A DNA stretch of 64,000 bases from an uncultured Acidimicrobiales bacterium (GTDB taxonomy: Bacteria > Actinomycetota > Acidimicrobiia > Acidimicrobiales > SZUA-35), in contig CALKTH010000005.1 of assembly GCA_937997485.1 (NCBI GenBank), positions 23,247 to 87,246 on the forward strand. The letters are read 5' to 3'. Both the position numbers and the translations under genes were made by a program. The notes below the pieces were generated by a model. It was not told the DNA's origin. It did no database searches and saw nothing but the letters and a program-made list of their open reading frames with translations. Below are positions 32,498 through 41,348 of this stretch, piece by piece (within the stretch, counting starts at the first letter, position 1; each line of letters opens with the position of its first letter).

Positions 32498-34747
32498 TCA
32501 CTCTTTGGCGAGGACGACCTGGCCGGCGGCGTCGTGGTCAAGCTCTTGGTCGTCGTTGGCATCGACAATGACTCGACGAAGTGCGCCGGTGAACGAGAAC
32601 GGACTGGCGTAGTTTCCGACGGGGGTGCCTCGATCAAGGCCAATGTCGAGCCCGCTCCAGGAGATCATCAAGAAGAAGATGTAGTTGGTCTCCATCTCGC
32701 CCGCTGGCTCGCCGTTGATCAGCAATGTGCCGGTGCCGGGGTGCATGCCGGGCTCGTCGCTGTGGCGGCGTCGCATTCGGAAGCCGAGTGTGCACTCGCC
32801 AGTCGGTACGGGCCGGTCGGAACGCACGAGCTGATGGGTCCCGCCGATATTGAGGTCGTGCACAAGATGACCGTCTTCGACATAGAGGCTGTAGCCGGTC
32901 GTGGCATCCCCGTGAGCAATGAGCACGCCCTCGCCCGAACCATCGGACGGCATCTCGACCTCAGCGGTGATGGTGTAGCTCCGGCTCCGGAGGTCGGGGG
33001 CCACGTCGGTGGGCACGTGACCCATGCCCTTCCAGAACTCGTACCGATTGCGACGGCCGTGATGACGCTCCGCCTCCTCGGCAAAGCGAAGCGCAAACCG
33101 ATCATCGAGCGGCAAGACCTTGTTGGCTTCCGCTGCCTTCCACCAATCGGCAACCATCGCGGCCAAGCGTTCCGGCTCGGTGGCGGCGAGATCGTTGGTT
33201 TCAGAGAAGTCCTCGTCGAGATGGAAGAGCTCCCACTGGTCGTCGTCGAACGGAGTACCGGGTGGGTGATAGGCCACGGCCTTCCAGCCGTCTTGCCAGA
33301 TGCCGCGGTGACCGAACATCTCGAAGTGCTGCTCAGTCTTTCCGGTCTGGGCGCTGGCGTCGTCGAACGTCGAGGCGAAGCTCACACCAGTGATGGGGTC
33401 CTGTTCAACGCCGTTCACGTCCTCGGGTGCAACGACGCCGATGACGTCGAGCAGCGTGGGAGTGATGTCGGACGCGTGGCAGAACTGGTCACGCGTCTCG
33501 CCCCGCGCAGTCATCCCGCCCGGCCAAGAAATCACGAGTGGATCCCGGATGCCGCCGCCGTGAGTGTTCTGCTTGTACCGACGCAGGGGAGTGTTCGACG
33601 CCATGGCCCAGCCCCACGGAAAGTTGGAGTGCGTATCTGGCCCGCCGATGTCGTCGAGCCGAGCGAACTTCTCATCCATCGGCTCCGGCACGCCGTTGAA
33701 CGGGCCCATGGCGTTGATGAAGCCCTTCGGGCCACCCTCCTGGCTGGCGCCATTGTCGCTCAGCACGAGTACCAGGGTGTCTTCGAGCTGACCGGTCTGT
33801 TCGAGGAAGTGGATCAGGCGACCAAGGTGTTGGTCAGCGTGGTCCAGCATCGCGGCGTACGCAGCCTGCAGTCGCTGGAACACCCGACGCTCGATATCGG
33901 TGTGCTCCTCCCACGCCTTCACGCCTGGATTGCGTTCGGGGAGCCGTGTGCCGGGTGGAACGATGCCCATTTCGATCTGGCGAGCCAGCCGGCTCTCCCG
34001 GGCTTCATCCCAACCGCCAGCGAAGAGCTTGTCGTACGTGTCGATCAGTTCGCGTGGTGCCTGGTGAGGAGCGTGGCACGCTCCAAAGCCGACATACGTG
34101 AGCCACGGTGTGTCCGGGAGCGCGGCCTTGTGGTCGGCCAGCTGATTGATGGCGTTGTCGATGAGATCTTCGGTGACGTGATAGCCCGTCGCATACGAGC
34201 CCTCGACACTGATGTGGGTGTTGTCCCGCACCATCTCCGGCGAGTATTGATCCGTCTCGGCGTCGAGGAATCCGTAGAAGCGATCGAAGCCGCGGGCGAG
34301 AGGCCAGCCATCAAACGGCCCCGTTGGTCCCGTTTGGGTGAGTGGCGTGACGTGCCACTTGCCAATCATGTAGGTCCGATACCCATGCGGCCGGAGCATC
34401 TCGGCGAAGGTGCCGGCGGAGCGGGCGATCTTGCCCCGATAGCCCGGGAAGCCACTGTCGAAGTTGGCCAGGCAACCCATTCCGACGGCGTGATGGTTGC
34501 GCCCGGTGAGGAGCGACGCACGGGTGGTGCTGCACATGGCGGTGGTGTGGAAGCCGGTGTAGCGGAGTCCGTTTCCGGCGAGCCGATCAATCGTTGGTGT
34601 GCTGATCGGCGAGCCGTAGCAACCGAAGTCGCTGAACCCCACATCATCGAACAGGACGATGAGAACGTTGGGTGAGCCGGCGGGTGGCTGCGGGGGCGAG
34701 TCCCACGTGGGAGTCGAGTCTTCGAGATACCGGCCGATCCGTTGCAT
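32498..34747 (-). CDS. Arylsulfatase-like type I sulfatase
   Basis: 749 aa from ATG 34747. Metal-binding LIVLFDDVGFSDFG (Asp34/Asp35), then formylglycine motif MCSTTRASLLTGRNHH with Cys72 as the residue to be oxidised; the third motif position is Thr rather than the usual Pro or Ala. IGKWH, SDNGASQEGG and HGGGIRDPLV complete the alkaline-phosphatase-superfamily site. The C-terminal about 170 residues form a beta-rich accessory domain. No signal peptide, so it is probably cytoplasmic like mycobacterial AtsA-type enzymes. Its ATG overlaps the upstream stop (TGATG). Confidence 0.92.
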   Translation of the reverse strand: MQRIGRYLEDSTPTWDSPPQPPAGSPNVLIVLFDDVGFSDFGCYGSPISTPTIDRLAGNGLRYTGFHTTAMCSTTRASLLTGRNHHAVGMGCLANFDSGFPGYRGKIARSAGTFAEMLRPHGYRTYMIGKWHVTPLTQTGPTGPFDGWPLARGFDRFYGFLDAETDQYSPEMVRDNTHISVEGSYATGYHVTEDLIDNAINQLADHKAALPDTPWLTYVGFGACHAPHQAPRELIDTYDKLFAGGWDEARESRLARQIEMGIVPPGTRLPERNPGVKAWEEHTDIERRVFQRLQAAYAAMLDHADQHLGRLIHFLEQTGQLEDTLVLVLSDNGASQEGGPKGFINAMGPFNGVPEPMDEKFARLDDIGGPDTHSNFPWGWAMASNTPLRRYKQNTHGGGIRDPLVISWPGGMTARGETRDQFCHASDITPTLLDVIGVVAPEDVNGVEQDPITGVSFASTFDDASAQTGKTEQHFEMFGHRGIWQDGWKAVAYHPPGTPFDDDQWELFHLDEDFSETNDLAATEPERLAAMVADWWKAAEANKVLPLDDRFALRFAEEAERHHGRRNRYEFWKGMGHVPTDVAPDLRSRSYTITAEVEMPSDGSGEGVLIAHGDATTGYSLYVEDGHLVHDLNIGGTHQLVRSDRPVPTGECTLGFRMRRRHSDEPGMHPGTGTLLINGEPAGEMETNYIFFLMISWSGLDIGLDRGTPVGNYASPFSFTGALRRVIVDANDDQELDHDAAGQVVLAKE

Positions 34748-35070
34748 CAAAAGATTCCGAGGAGTTCGAACTCAGGAAACATGGCGGTTGCGTTCGGTAG
34801 GTCCGCCAGCGTCTTGTACTCACAGCACTCGGCGTAGCGGCCCCACATCTCCAGCACGGCCGGATGGCTGTGTGCGGTGTCGATTGCGGCTTGGTCTTTC
34901 CATTCGAACTGCTCGAGCAGCGTTCCGTCTGGCGCCCGCAAGATGGTGGATGGATGGTCGGTGGCGAGGCCCAGCTCGCGAAGCAGCGGCACGTGAGCTT
35001 TTGCCTCCCGCTCGAGCTCGGCCGCCTTGCCTTCTTTCGGTTGGAACACTCCGATGACGTGAACTCCCAT
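34747..35070 (-). CDS. Antibiotic-biosynthesis-monooxygenase-like (ABM) small protein
   Basis: 107 aa. Ferredoxin-like dimeric alpha/beta barrel pattern: VHVIGVFQPKEGKAAELERE, LLEQFEWKDQAAIDTAHSHP, then a Tyr/Cys-containing helix. Similar small proteins are annotated as ABM or EthD-like. It is coupled to the sulfatase by the TGATG overlap and lies 10 nt after the TauD gene, suggesting one operon. TAGTCT (35083-35078) 7 nt before the ATG could also give a separate leaderless transcript. Confidence 0.6.
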   Translation of the reverse strand: MGVHVIGVFQPKEGKAAELEREAKAHVPLLRELGLATDHPSTILRAPDGTLLEQFEWKDQAAIDTAHSHPAVLEMWGRYAECCEYKTLADLPNATAMFPEFELLGIF

Positions 35071-35080
35071 GGCCGGGAGA

Positions 35081-35959
35081 CTAGGTCGCCGAGCGGTCTC
35101 GGAGGAAGTGTGAGAGCTGGCGATCGAAACGGCCGGTGGCCTTCTTCATCTCGACGCGGGGCTCGTAGCGAGGTTTGTCGAGTGAGACGGCACCTTCGGG
35201 TCGATCGCCGGTCACGGTCACGCGCTGGATGATTCGTTCGCCCACGAAATCATTGAGCACGTGGTGCTGAGTGCACCGGTTGTCCCACATGGCGATCGTG
35301 CCCTTGGTCCACCGGTAGCGAACGGTGAATCGCTCGGTGCGAACCCAGCCGGTGAGCAACGAGAGGAGCGCCTCGCTCTCGATGTGGGTCAGCTCCACGA
35401 TGCGGCGAGTGAAGTGCTCGCTGACGTAGAGCACCTTCTCGCCCGTCACTGGATGGGTGCGAACGACGGGATGCACTGCCATCTGCTCCGCCCGGTTGTG
35501 AGCATGCGCATCGTGCAGAGCGGTCAGACCCTCACACATCTCCTGCATCGCTGGCGAGAGCTGCTCGAAGGCCAGGGCCAGGTTCGTCCACATCGTGTCG
35601 CCACCTACCGGCGGGCACTCGACCATGTTGAGAATCGAGAGGATCGACGGCTCCTCTTGGAACGTGAGGTCGGTGTGCCATTCGTCGGCGATGCCGCCCC
35701 TCGACGCTGCGAGCTCGAAGATCTCGGGGTGATCGAGGAAGGCGTTCTTGATGTTGGGGTGGGCTTCGAGATCGCCACCGACGATCGCGGCCATGTGTCG
35801 CCCGAAGGCGACGTGGTCCTCAACGGCCAAGTGCTGGCCGGGAAAGAACAGCACCTTGTGTTCGAGAAGGAGTTGGTTGATCTCTTCGGTGTCGGCATCA
35901 GTGAGCGAGAGGCCGTGGACCTCGGCGCCCAATGACGGGCTCAGCTGCTCGACCTTCAC
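35081..35959 (-). CDS. TauD/TfdA-family Fe(II)/2-oxoglutarate dioxygenase
   Basis: 292 aa from GTG 35959, chosen because GAAGG lies 8 nt upstream and it avoids overlap with the ligase. Iron ligands: WHTDLTF (HxD) and the distal His in TQHHVLND, with the 2-oxoglutarate Arg in GERIIQRVTVTGD. LTDADTEEINQLLLEHKVLF is the typical N-terminal region. Members oxidise sulfonates, sulfates or aryloxy acids. The neighbouring sulfatase suggests organosulfur use, which is inference. Confidence 0.88.
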   Translation of the reverse strand: MKVEQLSPSLGAEVHGLSLTDADTEEINQLLLEHKVLFFPGQHLAVEDHVAFGRHMAAIVGGDLEAHPNIKNAFLDHPEIFELAASRGGIADEWHTDLTFQEEPSILSILNMVECPPVGGDTMWTNLALAFEQLSPAMQEMCEGLTALHDAHAHNRAEQMAVHPVVRTHPVTGEKVLYVSEHFTRRIVELTHIESEALLSLLTGWVRTERFTVRYRWTKGTIAMWDNRCTQHHVLNDFVGERIIQRVTVTGDRPEGAVSLDKPRYEPRVEMKKATGRFDRQLSHFLRDRSAT

Positions 35960-35969
35960 GATGCGACCT

Positions 35970-37607
35970 TCACGATGCTGCAGCCGCTGTCGCAGCGGAA
36001 CTCGCCGCCTCGGCATGTGCGGTCCAGCGCTTGTAGTCGATCTTGCCGTTTGCGGCCCGCTCCAGGGAGGGAACGGCGAAGACCTGCTTCGGCGCCTTGT
36101 ACGCAGCCAGTCGCTCCTTCACGTGTGCGATCACGCTGGCTGGATTCACGACGCCGTCCGCAGTGGCGACCACTGCGGTGACGGCCTGGCCGAACCGATC
36201 GTCCGGGATGCCGACGGCGATGGCGTCGAGCACGTCGGGGTGGAGCTTGATGGCTTCTTCGACCTCTTCCGGGAAGATCTTCTCTCCACCGGAATTGATG
36301 CAGACCGAGCCTCGCCCCAAGAGTGTGATGGATCCATCGGCCTCGATGGTGGCGAAGTCGCCGGGGATCGAATAACGAACGCCGTCCACGACGGGGAACG
36401 TGGCCGCCGTCTTCTCCTCGTCCTTGTAATAGCCAACCGGCGTGCGGCCTCGGATACCGACGCGTCCGATCTCTCCGGAACCGGGCTCGACGAGCCGTCC
36501 GTCCTCGGTGATCACAGCGGAATCCGGCGAGAGGGAGAACGTCGCCGTCTTCGCCGATGCCGCCTTCGAGCTGACCGACGATCCCATGCCGATGGCTTCT
36601 GACGAGCCGTAGGCGTCAACGAGCACGAGGTGTGGCCAGTGGCGGAGAAGGCCTTCTTTGCTCTCTGAGCTCCACATCACACCGCTCGAGATGATCACTC
36701 GCATGCCGGAAAGATCCCAGCGATCTGGCTCGGCGTCGAGCGCCGCCAGCATCGGCTTCGCAAATGCATCGCCAACGATGAATGTGCTCTTCACTCCGAC
36801 CGAGTCGAGGTTGTCCAGAAACTCTTCGATGGAGAACTTGATGCCCTCGAGCGTTGAGATGGCGCCACCCAAGGCCAGTGTGTTCGTGGCGTTGAAGAGG
36901 CCCGTGCCGTGCATGAGCGGGCAGGCCGGCAGGCTGATTGGGCCGGGCTTGAGGGTGCGGGCACGGACGGCGTCGAGGTCGAGCATGGCGGGCAGCGACA
37001 CCTTGTTCTTGGCGTCGTTCACCATGAGGAGGTCGTCTTGGCGCCACATCACGCCCTTCGGCATGCCCGTGGTGCCGCCGGTGTAGAGCAGGAGAAGGTC
37101 GTCGCCGCTTCGGCCGTTCGGATGGCGGACGTTGCCCTCGGTCTTGGTGGCGACCGCGTCTTCGTAGGGGAGCGCCCACTCGGGGCAGGTGCCGGCACCG
37201 AGGCCGTCGGCCACCCAGTAAAAGGTGTGCACCTCCGGAACCTTCGAGCGGATGCGCTCAACGGTTTCGGTGAACGCATCTTGAAACACGACGGCACGGG
37301 CATCAGCGTTGTCCCAGATGTAGACGAGTTCATCGTCGGCGTAGCGATAGTTCGTGTTGACGTGGACCAGTGAGGCCTTCGAGCAGGCAGAGAACGTCTC
37401 GAGATACTCGGGCCGGTTGTAGAGGTAGAAGGCCACCTTCTCCTGATGGCCGCAGCCTCGATCCAGGAGGGCTTGGGCGAGCCCGTTGGCCCTTCGGTCG
37501 AAGTCGGCCCACGTGGTGGTCTCCCCGGCATGAATCAGCGCTGGTGCTTCGGGGAGCACCTCAGCGATCGTTTCCCACACATCGGCGAAGGTCCATCCGT
37601 TGCTCAC
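35970..37607 (-). CDS. Acyl-CoA synthetase (FadD family)
   Basis: 545 aa from GTG 37607; TACCCT (37620-37615) ends 7 nt before it, fitting a leaderless mRNA. YTGGTTGMPKGVMWRQDD, DAYGSSEAIGMGSS, IPGDFATIEADGSITLLGRG, INSGGEKIFPEEVEEAIK and the terminal NGKIDYKRW show a complete enzyme. A short Ala/Ser-rich tail ends the protein. Close paralogue of 22753-24399. It begins a run ligase, TauD dioxygenase, ABM-like protein, sulfatase on one strand. Confidence 0.92.
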   Translation of the reverse strand: MSNGWTFADVWETIAEVLPEAPALIHAGETTTWADFDRRANGLAQALLDRGCGHQEKVAFYLYNRPEYLETFSACSKASLVHVNTNYRYADDELVYIWDNADARAVVFQDAFTETVERIRSKVPEVHTFYWVADGLGAGTCPEWALPYEDAVATKTEGNVRHPNGRSGDDLLLLYTGGTTGMPKGVMWRQDDLLMVNDAKNKVSLPAMLDLDAVRARTLKPGPISLPACPLMHGTGLFNATNTLALGGAISTLEGIKFSIEEFLDNLDSVGVKSTFIVGDAFAKPMLAALDAEPDRWDLSGMRVIISSGVMWSSESKEGLLRHWPHLVLVDAYGSSEAIGMGSSVSSKAASAKTATFSLSPDSAVITEDGRLVEPGSGEIGRVGIRGRTPVGYYKDEEKTAATFPVVDGVRYSIPGDFATIEADGSITLLGRGSVCINSGGEKIFPEEVEEAIKLHPDVLDAIAVGIPDDRFGQAVTAVVATADGVVNPASVIAHVKERLAAYKAPKQVFAVPSLERAANGKIDYKRWTAHAEAASSAATAAAAS

Positions 37608-37632
37608 CCGTGGGAGGGTAGGAGTTGCGCCC

Positions 37633-38316
37633 TCAGCGGGACAAACGAGCGGCGACGATCTCCCACACATCGGGATCGATGCCCATGCCCACGTGCGAAC
37701 TCTTGATCTCGATGTTCTCCACGTCGGCGCTGAAGGTGTCGATGCAGGCTTGCCAGGAGACGATGCCGTCGTTCTTGGAGTACATCGCCGTGATGGGCAC
37801 GTTGATCGGGATCTTGTTGCGTTCCTCGATCGTCGCCGCAATCGCGATGCGCTCCTCCGGGGAGTACACGCCGCTGACCGTTGTGTAGAGGGGGCCGCCA
37901 ACCACTGGCGTGCCATAGGTGATGACCTGGGCCACGAGCTCCGGACGGTCACGGGCGACCTCCCGGGAGAGGACACCACCCAAGCTCCAGCCCACCATGT
38001 TCACCGGCTGACCCGTTCGTTCGAAAATCGCCTCGACTCGCTCAACCACGCTGGGCAGCTGCCCCTCGACATCGCCATTGTTCGTGCCGAGGTCCCAACC
38101 GAAGGTCTGGAAGTTTCGGCGGTTCAAGTAGGAGCGCAGCGGAAGGTTCGACACATCGTTCGCCTTCAGCCCGGGCACGAACATGACCGGCTCCTGGTTG
38201 CCCTTCGGTCCCCGCAGCAACAGCGACGGTGTCCGCAGCGCAAGCCGGGGGACCTGGAGGATGGTCAAGCTCTCCTTGAGAATCTTGTTTCCGGCCGGTG
38301 GCTCGAAGTCGGGCAT
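37633..38316 (-). CDS. Alpha/beta hydrolase (lipase-like)
   Basis: 227 aa from ATG 38316. VMFVPGLKANDVSNLPLRSY resembles the oxyanion-hole strand, GWSLGGVLSREVARDRPELV holds the nucleophile Ser in GxSxG, KNDGIVSW the acid and SHVGMGIDPDVW the catalytic His. This layout is typical of small actinobacterial esterases or lipases. TAACAT (38329-38324) ends 7 nt before the ATG. The acyl-CoA synthetase starts 26 nt downstream, so both may be co-transcribed. Confidence 0.82.
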   Translation of the reverse strand: MPDFEPPAGNKILKESLTILQVPRLALRTPSLLLRGPKGNQEPVMFVPGLKANDVSNLPLRSYLNRRNFQTFGWDLGTNNGDVEGQLPSVVERVEAIFERTGQPVNMVGWSLGGVLSREVARDRPELVAQVITYGTPVVGGPLYTTVSGVYSPEERIAIAATIEERNKIPINVPITAMYSKNDGIVSWQACIDTFSADVENIEIKSSHVGMGIDPDVWEIVAARLSR

Positions 38317-38368
38317 GGTCGCAATGTTATGACCCCGCCGCCGACCCCTCATCGCGACCTTGCCCACT

Positions 38369-38416
38369 CTTCTGCAAGACGCCGGGTGTCGGATGCGCGA
38401 CGAGCGGTCTTGCAGA
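38369..38416. repeat. Short hairpin repeat, copy 2
   Basis: CTTCTGCAAGAC starts the element; TCTGCAAGAC (38371-38380) and GTCTTGCAGA (38407-38416) form a perfect 10-bp stem. The loop GCCGGGTGTCGGATGCGCGA aligns with the loop of the copy at 11793-11837. It lies between the divergent hydrolase and acyl-CoA dehydrogenase genes. Confidence 0.55.
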
Positions 38417-38473
38417 CGTGCGGTTGGGTACGCAATGGATTGAGGGTGACCTGCACTACTAGCTTCGCTCGCC

Positions 38474-39658
38474 ATGGAGCTCGCCCCTGATAACCACCCG
38501 GCACGCCTCGCCTTCCGGGAGTGGCATGCCTCCAACCCGAACCCGTCACCGCGGGAGCTGGCGGAGTCGGGATACGTCGTCCCGCACTGGCCCGAGCCCT
38601 ACGGATTGGGTGCCGGGCCTCTCGAACAGCTCATCATCGATGAGGAGATGGAACGGGCTGGAGTGAAGAGGCCCCAAAACCAGATCGCCATCGGCTGGGC
38701 TGGTCCCACGATCATGCACGCTGGCACCGAGGAACAGAAGCAGCGCTACATGATGCCGCTCCTCGCCGGCGAGGAGATCTGGTGCCAGATGTTCTCCGAG
38801 CCAGGTTCGGGTTCGGATCTGGCAAGCCTGAGTACGCGGGCTGAGCGGGACGGCGACATCTACCGGATCAACGGCCAGAAGATCTGGACGTCTGGGGCGC
38901 ACAATTCCAAATTCGGAATTCTCATCGCCCGTACCGACCCTGATGCCCCGAAGCACAAGGGCATCTCGTACTTCATCTGTCCGACGGACCTGCCGGGCAT
39001 CGAGCTCCGGCCAATCATCGACATGACGACCGCGTATTCGTTCAACGAGGTCTTCTTCGACAACGTGGAGCTCCCGGCGGAGAATCTCGTCGGTGAGGAG
39101 AATGATGGTTGGCGCCTCGCCAAAGTCACCCTCGCCAACGAGCGCGTGTCACTCTCCACCGGCGGTGTTCTTTGGGGGATGGGGCCAAAGACCGAGGATC
39201 TCCTCGACGTGATTCTGGCCAACGGTGGCGAGGCCGATCCGGTCATGCGTCAACGCATTGCCGACATGCACATCGAAGGGCAGATCCTCGACCTGATCCG
39301 TCAGCGGACACTCATGGCCCGACTCTCAGGCAAGCAGCCCGGACCGGAGGCCTCGATCCGAAAGATCCTGGCCGACGAGCACGGCCAGAAGGTGATGAGC
39401 ATCGCGAAAGACTTGGCGGGTGCGAAGGGGATGCTCGAAGACAGCGTTCCGGCGGAGGCAGAAGGAATCGCGGGGAACACTCGGAGCGCCCAGGGCGATG
39501 CCATGTGGCATTGGGGCTACCTGTTCTCCCAGGCACTCACGATCGGCGGCGGCACCGGCGATGTGCAGCGCAACATCGTGGCCGAGAAGGTGCTCGGCCT
39601 TCCGAAGGAGCCAAACGTCGAGCGTGGCATGACCTGGCGCGAAACCCGCCACGCCTGA
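38474..39658 (+). CDS. Acyl-CoA dehydrogenase
   Basis: 394 aa flavoprotein. EEIWCQMFSEPGSGSDLASL (FAD-binding strand), INGQKIWTSGAH, NEVFFDNVELPAENLVGEEN and GGGTGDVQRNIVAEKVLGLP are family landmarks. No Glu is apparent at the usual catalytic place near the end, where the sequence reads ALTIGGGTGD, as in FadE-type heteromeric partners. It oxidises acyl-CoA thioesters. TAGCTT (38460-38465) lies 8 nt before the ATG. Confidence 0.9.
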   Translation: MELAPDNHPARLAFREWHASNPNPSPRELAESGYVVPHWPEPYGLGAGPLEQLIIDEEMERAGVKRPQNQIAIGWAGPTIMHAGTEEQKQRYMMPLLAGEEIWCQMFSEPGSGSDLASLSTRAERDGDIYRINGQKIWTSGAHNSKFGILIARTDPDAPKHKGISYFICPTDLPGIELRPIIDMTTAYSFNEVFFDNVELPAENLVGEENDGWRLAKVTLANERVSLSTGGVLWGMGPKTEDLLDVILANGGEADPVMRQRIADMHIEGQILDLIRQRTLMARLSGKQPGPEASIRKILADEHGQKVMSIAKDLAGAKGMLEDSVPAEAEGIAGNTRSAQGDAMWHWGYLFSQALTIGGGTGDVQRNIVAEKVLGLPKEPNVERGMTWRETRHA

Positions 39659-39706
39659 CCTCCGGGCGACTCCAGGCCCCACCCGTCCAGCCTCTTCCCC
39701 TTTCAT

Positions 39707-39761
39707 CCCAGAATTGCGACGCTCATGTACCTCTCAGGTACATGAGCGCGGCAATTCTGGG
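39707..39761. repeat. 26-bp near-perfect inverted repeat (long hairpin)
   Basis: Arms 39707-39732 and 39736-39761 pair at 24 of 26 positions around a CTC loop; the two mismatches are adjacent (39718-39719 with 39749-39750). The inner arm is CGCTCATGTACCT. It follows the acyl-CoA dehydrogenase gene and precedes the DUF805 gene, both rightward. Probable terminator. Confidence 0.85.
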
Positions 39762-39812
39762 GCTCGCTGCGCACTCTCTCAGGTTCAGGACAGAGCGTGC
39801 CGATCCGCAGAC

Positions 39813-40307
39813 ATGGAGTTCTTCTCGTTCAACGGCCGGGCTGGACGGCTCGAGTATCTGGGCATCGTCATGTCGGCGACGGTCGTGCACTTCATCAACG
39901 CGCTGCTCTTCGTGGACCTCGAGTCGTTCCGAGGCGATGGCACGTTCGACGCCAGCCCGCTCTACTTCATCCCCTTTGTCTTGGCGACGTGGGCGACGTG
40001 GTGCGCGGCGATTCGTCGATGCCACGATCTCGGCCGCTCGGGCTTCTTCCTGCTCTGGCAGATCGTGCCGCTGTTGGGCCTGGCCGCCAGCTTGTTCATC
40101 ATCTTTGGGCGAGGCGACGACATGAAGAATCGATTCGGGCCGCCGCCCTGGTCGATCTCCAACCGAGCGGAGAAGCGGGCCGAAATCGAACGAGCCGCGG
40201 TCTGGGACGCCACGGTCAACCAGCCCAAGCCTGAAGAGGACTGGGTGACCGAGGAGGGGACGTTCGACATGGACGGCCTTTGGAACGAATCCAACATCTC
40301 CCGTTGA
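39813..40307 (+). CDS. DUF805 membrane protein
   Basis: 164 aa from ATG 39813. The MEFFSFNGRAGRLEYLGIVM start and the later AIRRCHDLGRSGFFLLWQIV are the DUF805 signatures (F-x-G-R-x-x-R..., R-R-x-H-D). Three membrane helices, then a cytoplasmic charged tail (RAEKRAEIERAAVWD). Function unknown. Confidence 0.88.
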   Translation: MEFFSFNGRAGRLEYLGIVMSATVVHFINALLFVDLESFRGDGTFDASPLYFIPFVLATWATWCAAIRRCHDLGRSGFFLLWQIVPLLGLAASLFIIFGRGDDMKNRFGPPPWSISNRAEKRAEIERAAVWDATVNQPKPEEDWVTEEGTFDMDGLWNESNISR

Positions 40308-40318
40308 TGTCGTGCTCT

Positions 40319-40338
40319 CGGTGATCCCTCGATCACCG
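40319..40338. terminator. Terminator hairpin between convergent DUF805 and LLM genes
   Basis: CGGTGATC (40319-40326), loop CCTC, GATCACCG (40331-40338): perfect 8-bp stem in the 35-nt gap between gene ends. Confidence 0.65.
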
Positions 40339-40342
40339 CTGC

Positions 40343-41257
40343 TCAGCTGAGCGCAGCGACCAACGGGGCCATCATCTCAGGGTCTCGGATGACGTAGTGC
40401 GTGATGCCGAGCTGCTCGCGAAGCCGCTCGATCTTCTCTTGGATCTCGCTTTGGGATCCCGCGAGCACGAACGGCGTGGCGTCCAAGACGTCGCGGTCGA
40501 GGCCGGTGCGTTCTGACACGCCGACGAGCGCCTCTTCCGCCTTGCCGGCGTCATCATGCATGGCGGTGACCTGCACGAGCGCCGATCGCTCGGGCCCGCC
40601 TGGTGCATCGATCTCTCCCAGCCATTCGCTGCGCCGCTGGATGTCGTCGATCGAGAACCCGCCCGCCGCCGGCGCTCCTGTTTCCGGTTCGTGCGTGAGC
40701 CCGGTGAACTGGAAGATGTCGGCGTGCGTTGCGGCGGCAGACACCATCCGCTTGCCATGGGCGCCGATGAGGAGTGGCACCCGAGTCTGTGAAGGCCGCA
40801 CGCCGAGGTCTTCCACGTCGACTCGCACTTCCTGCCCGTCAAGCTCGGCCGTCCCAGTGTCGAGGAGTGAGCGCAAGACCTGCACGGTCTCGATGAAGCG
40901 CGTGACCCGCCGTCCCGGCGCTCGCAACTCGATGTCGCTGGCATCGTGCTCGGACTGCATGTAGCCGCTGCCCAAGCCGAGGGTGAGCCTGCCTCCACTC
41001 AAGGCATCGAAGGTGGCTGCGGCTCGGGCCAGCAGCACGACGTTGTGGAACTCGTTGTTGAGTACGAGGGGTCCGAACCGGAGCGTGGTCGTGGCATCGG
41101 CAGCGGTCAGGAGCGGCAGGAACGGATCAACGGCGCCGATGTGGTCGGCGGAGAACAACTCCCGATAGCCGAGTCCTTCAACCGTGCGAGCGTGCTCTCT
41201 CAACGCCTCCGCATCGGTGAACGGGCCGCCCTGAACGCTGAATGCGATGGGAGTCAT
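40343..41257 (-). CDS. LLM-class F420-dependent oxidoreductase (TIGR03621-like)
   Basis: 304 aa from ATG 41257. GYRELFSADHIGAVDPFLPL, FGPLVLNNEFHNVVLLARAA, ATFDALSGGRLTLGLGSGY, VPLLIGAHGKRMVSAAATHA and FVLAGSQSEIQEKIERLREQ form the characteristic actinobacterial TIGR03621 pattern. F420 dependence is inferred from the family. TAAGTT (41270-41265) 7 nt before the ATG supports the start. Divergent from pyc. Confidence 0.87.
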   Translation of the reverse strand: MTPIAFSVQGGPFTDAEALREHARTVEGLGYRELFSADHIGAVDPFLPLLTAADATTTLRFGPLVLNNEFHNVVLLARAAATFDALSGGRLTLGLGSGYMQSEHDASDIELRAPGRRVTRFIETVQVLRSLLDTGTAELDGQEVRVDVEDLGVRPSQTRVPLLIGAHGKRMVSAAATHADIFQFTGLTHEPETGAPAAGGFSIDDIQRRSEWLGEIDAPGGPERSALVQVTAMHDDAGKAEEALVGVSERTGLDRDVLDATPFVLAGSQSEIQEKIERLREQLGITHYVIRDPEMMAPLVAALS

Positions 41258-41262
41258 GTCCT

Positions 41263-41278
41263 GCAACTTATCAGTTGC
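41263..41278. promoter_or_regulatory. Palindrome in the LLM/pyc divergent promoter
   Basis: GCAACT-TATC-AGTTGC, 6-bp arms with a 4-nt centre, overlaps the TAAGTT -10 box of the leftward LLM gene and lies about 70 nt before the pyc start. Possible operator for an unidentified regulator. Confidence 0.35.
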
Positions 41279-41348
41279 GTATGCGGTTTCGCGAGAAAGT
41301 GTCTTGATCGACGGGCGGCGAACTCGCCGAGGTGGAACGGTGGAAGGT

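Noticed and set aside
32534..34675. 713-aa plus-strand reading frame opposite the sulfatase
   Set aside because: Shadow frame; the minus strand carries all sulfatase motifs.
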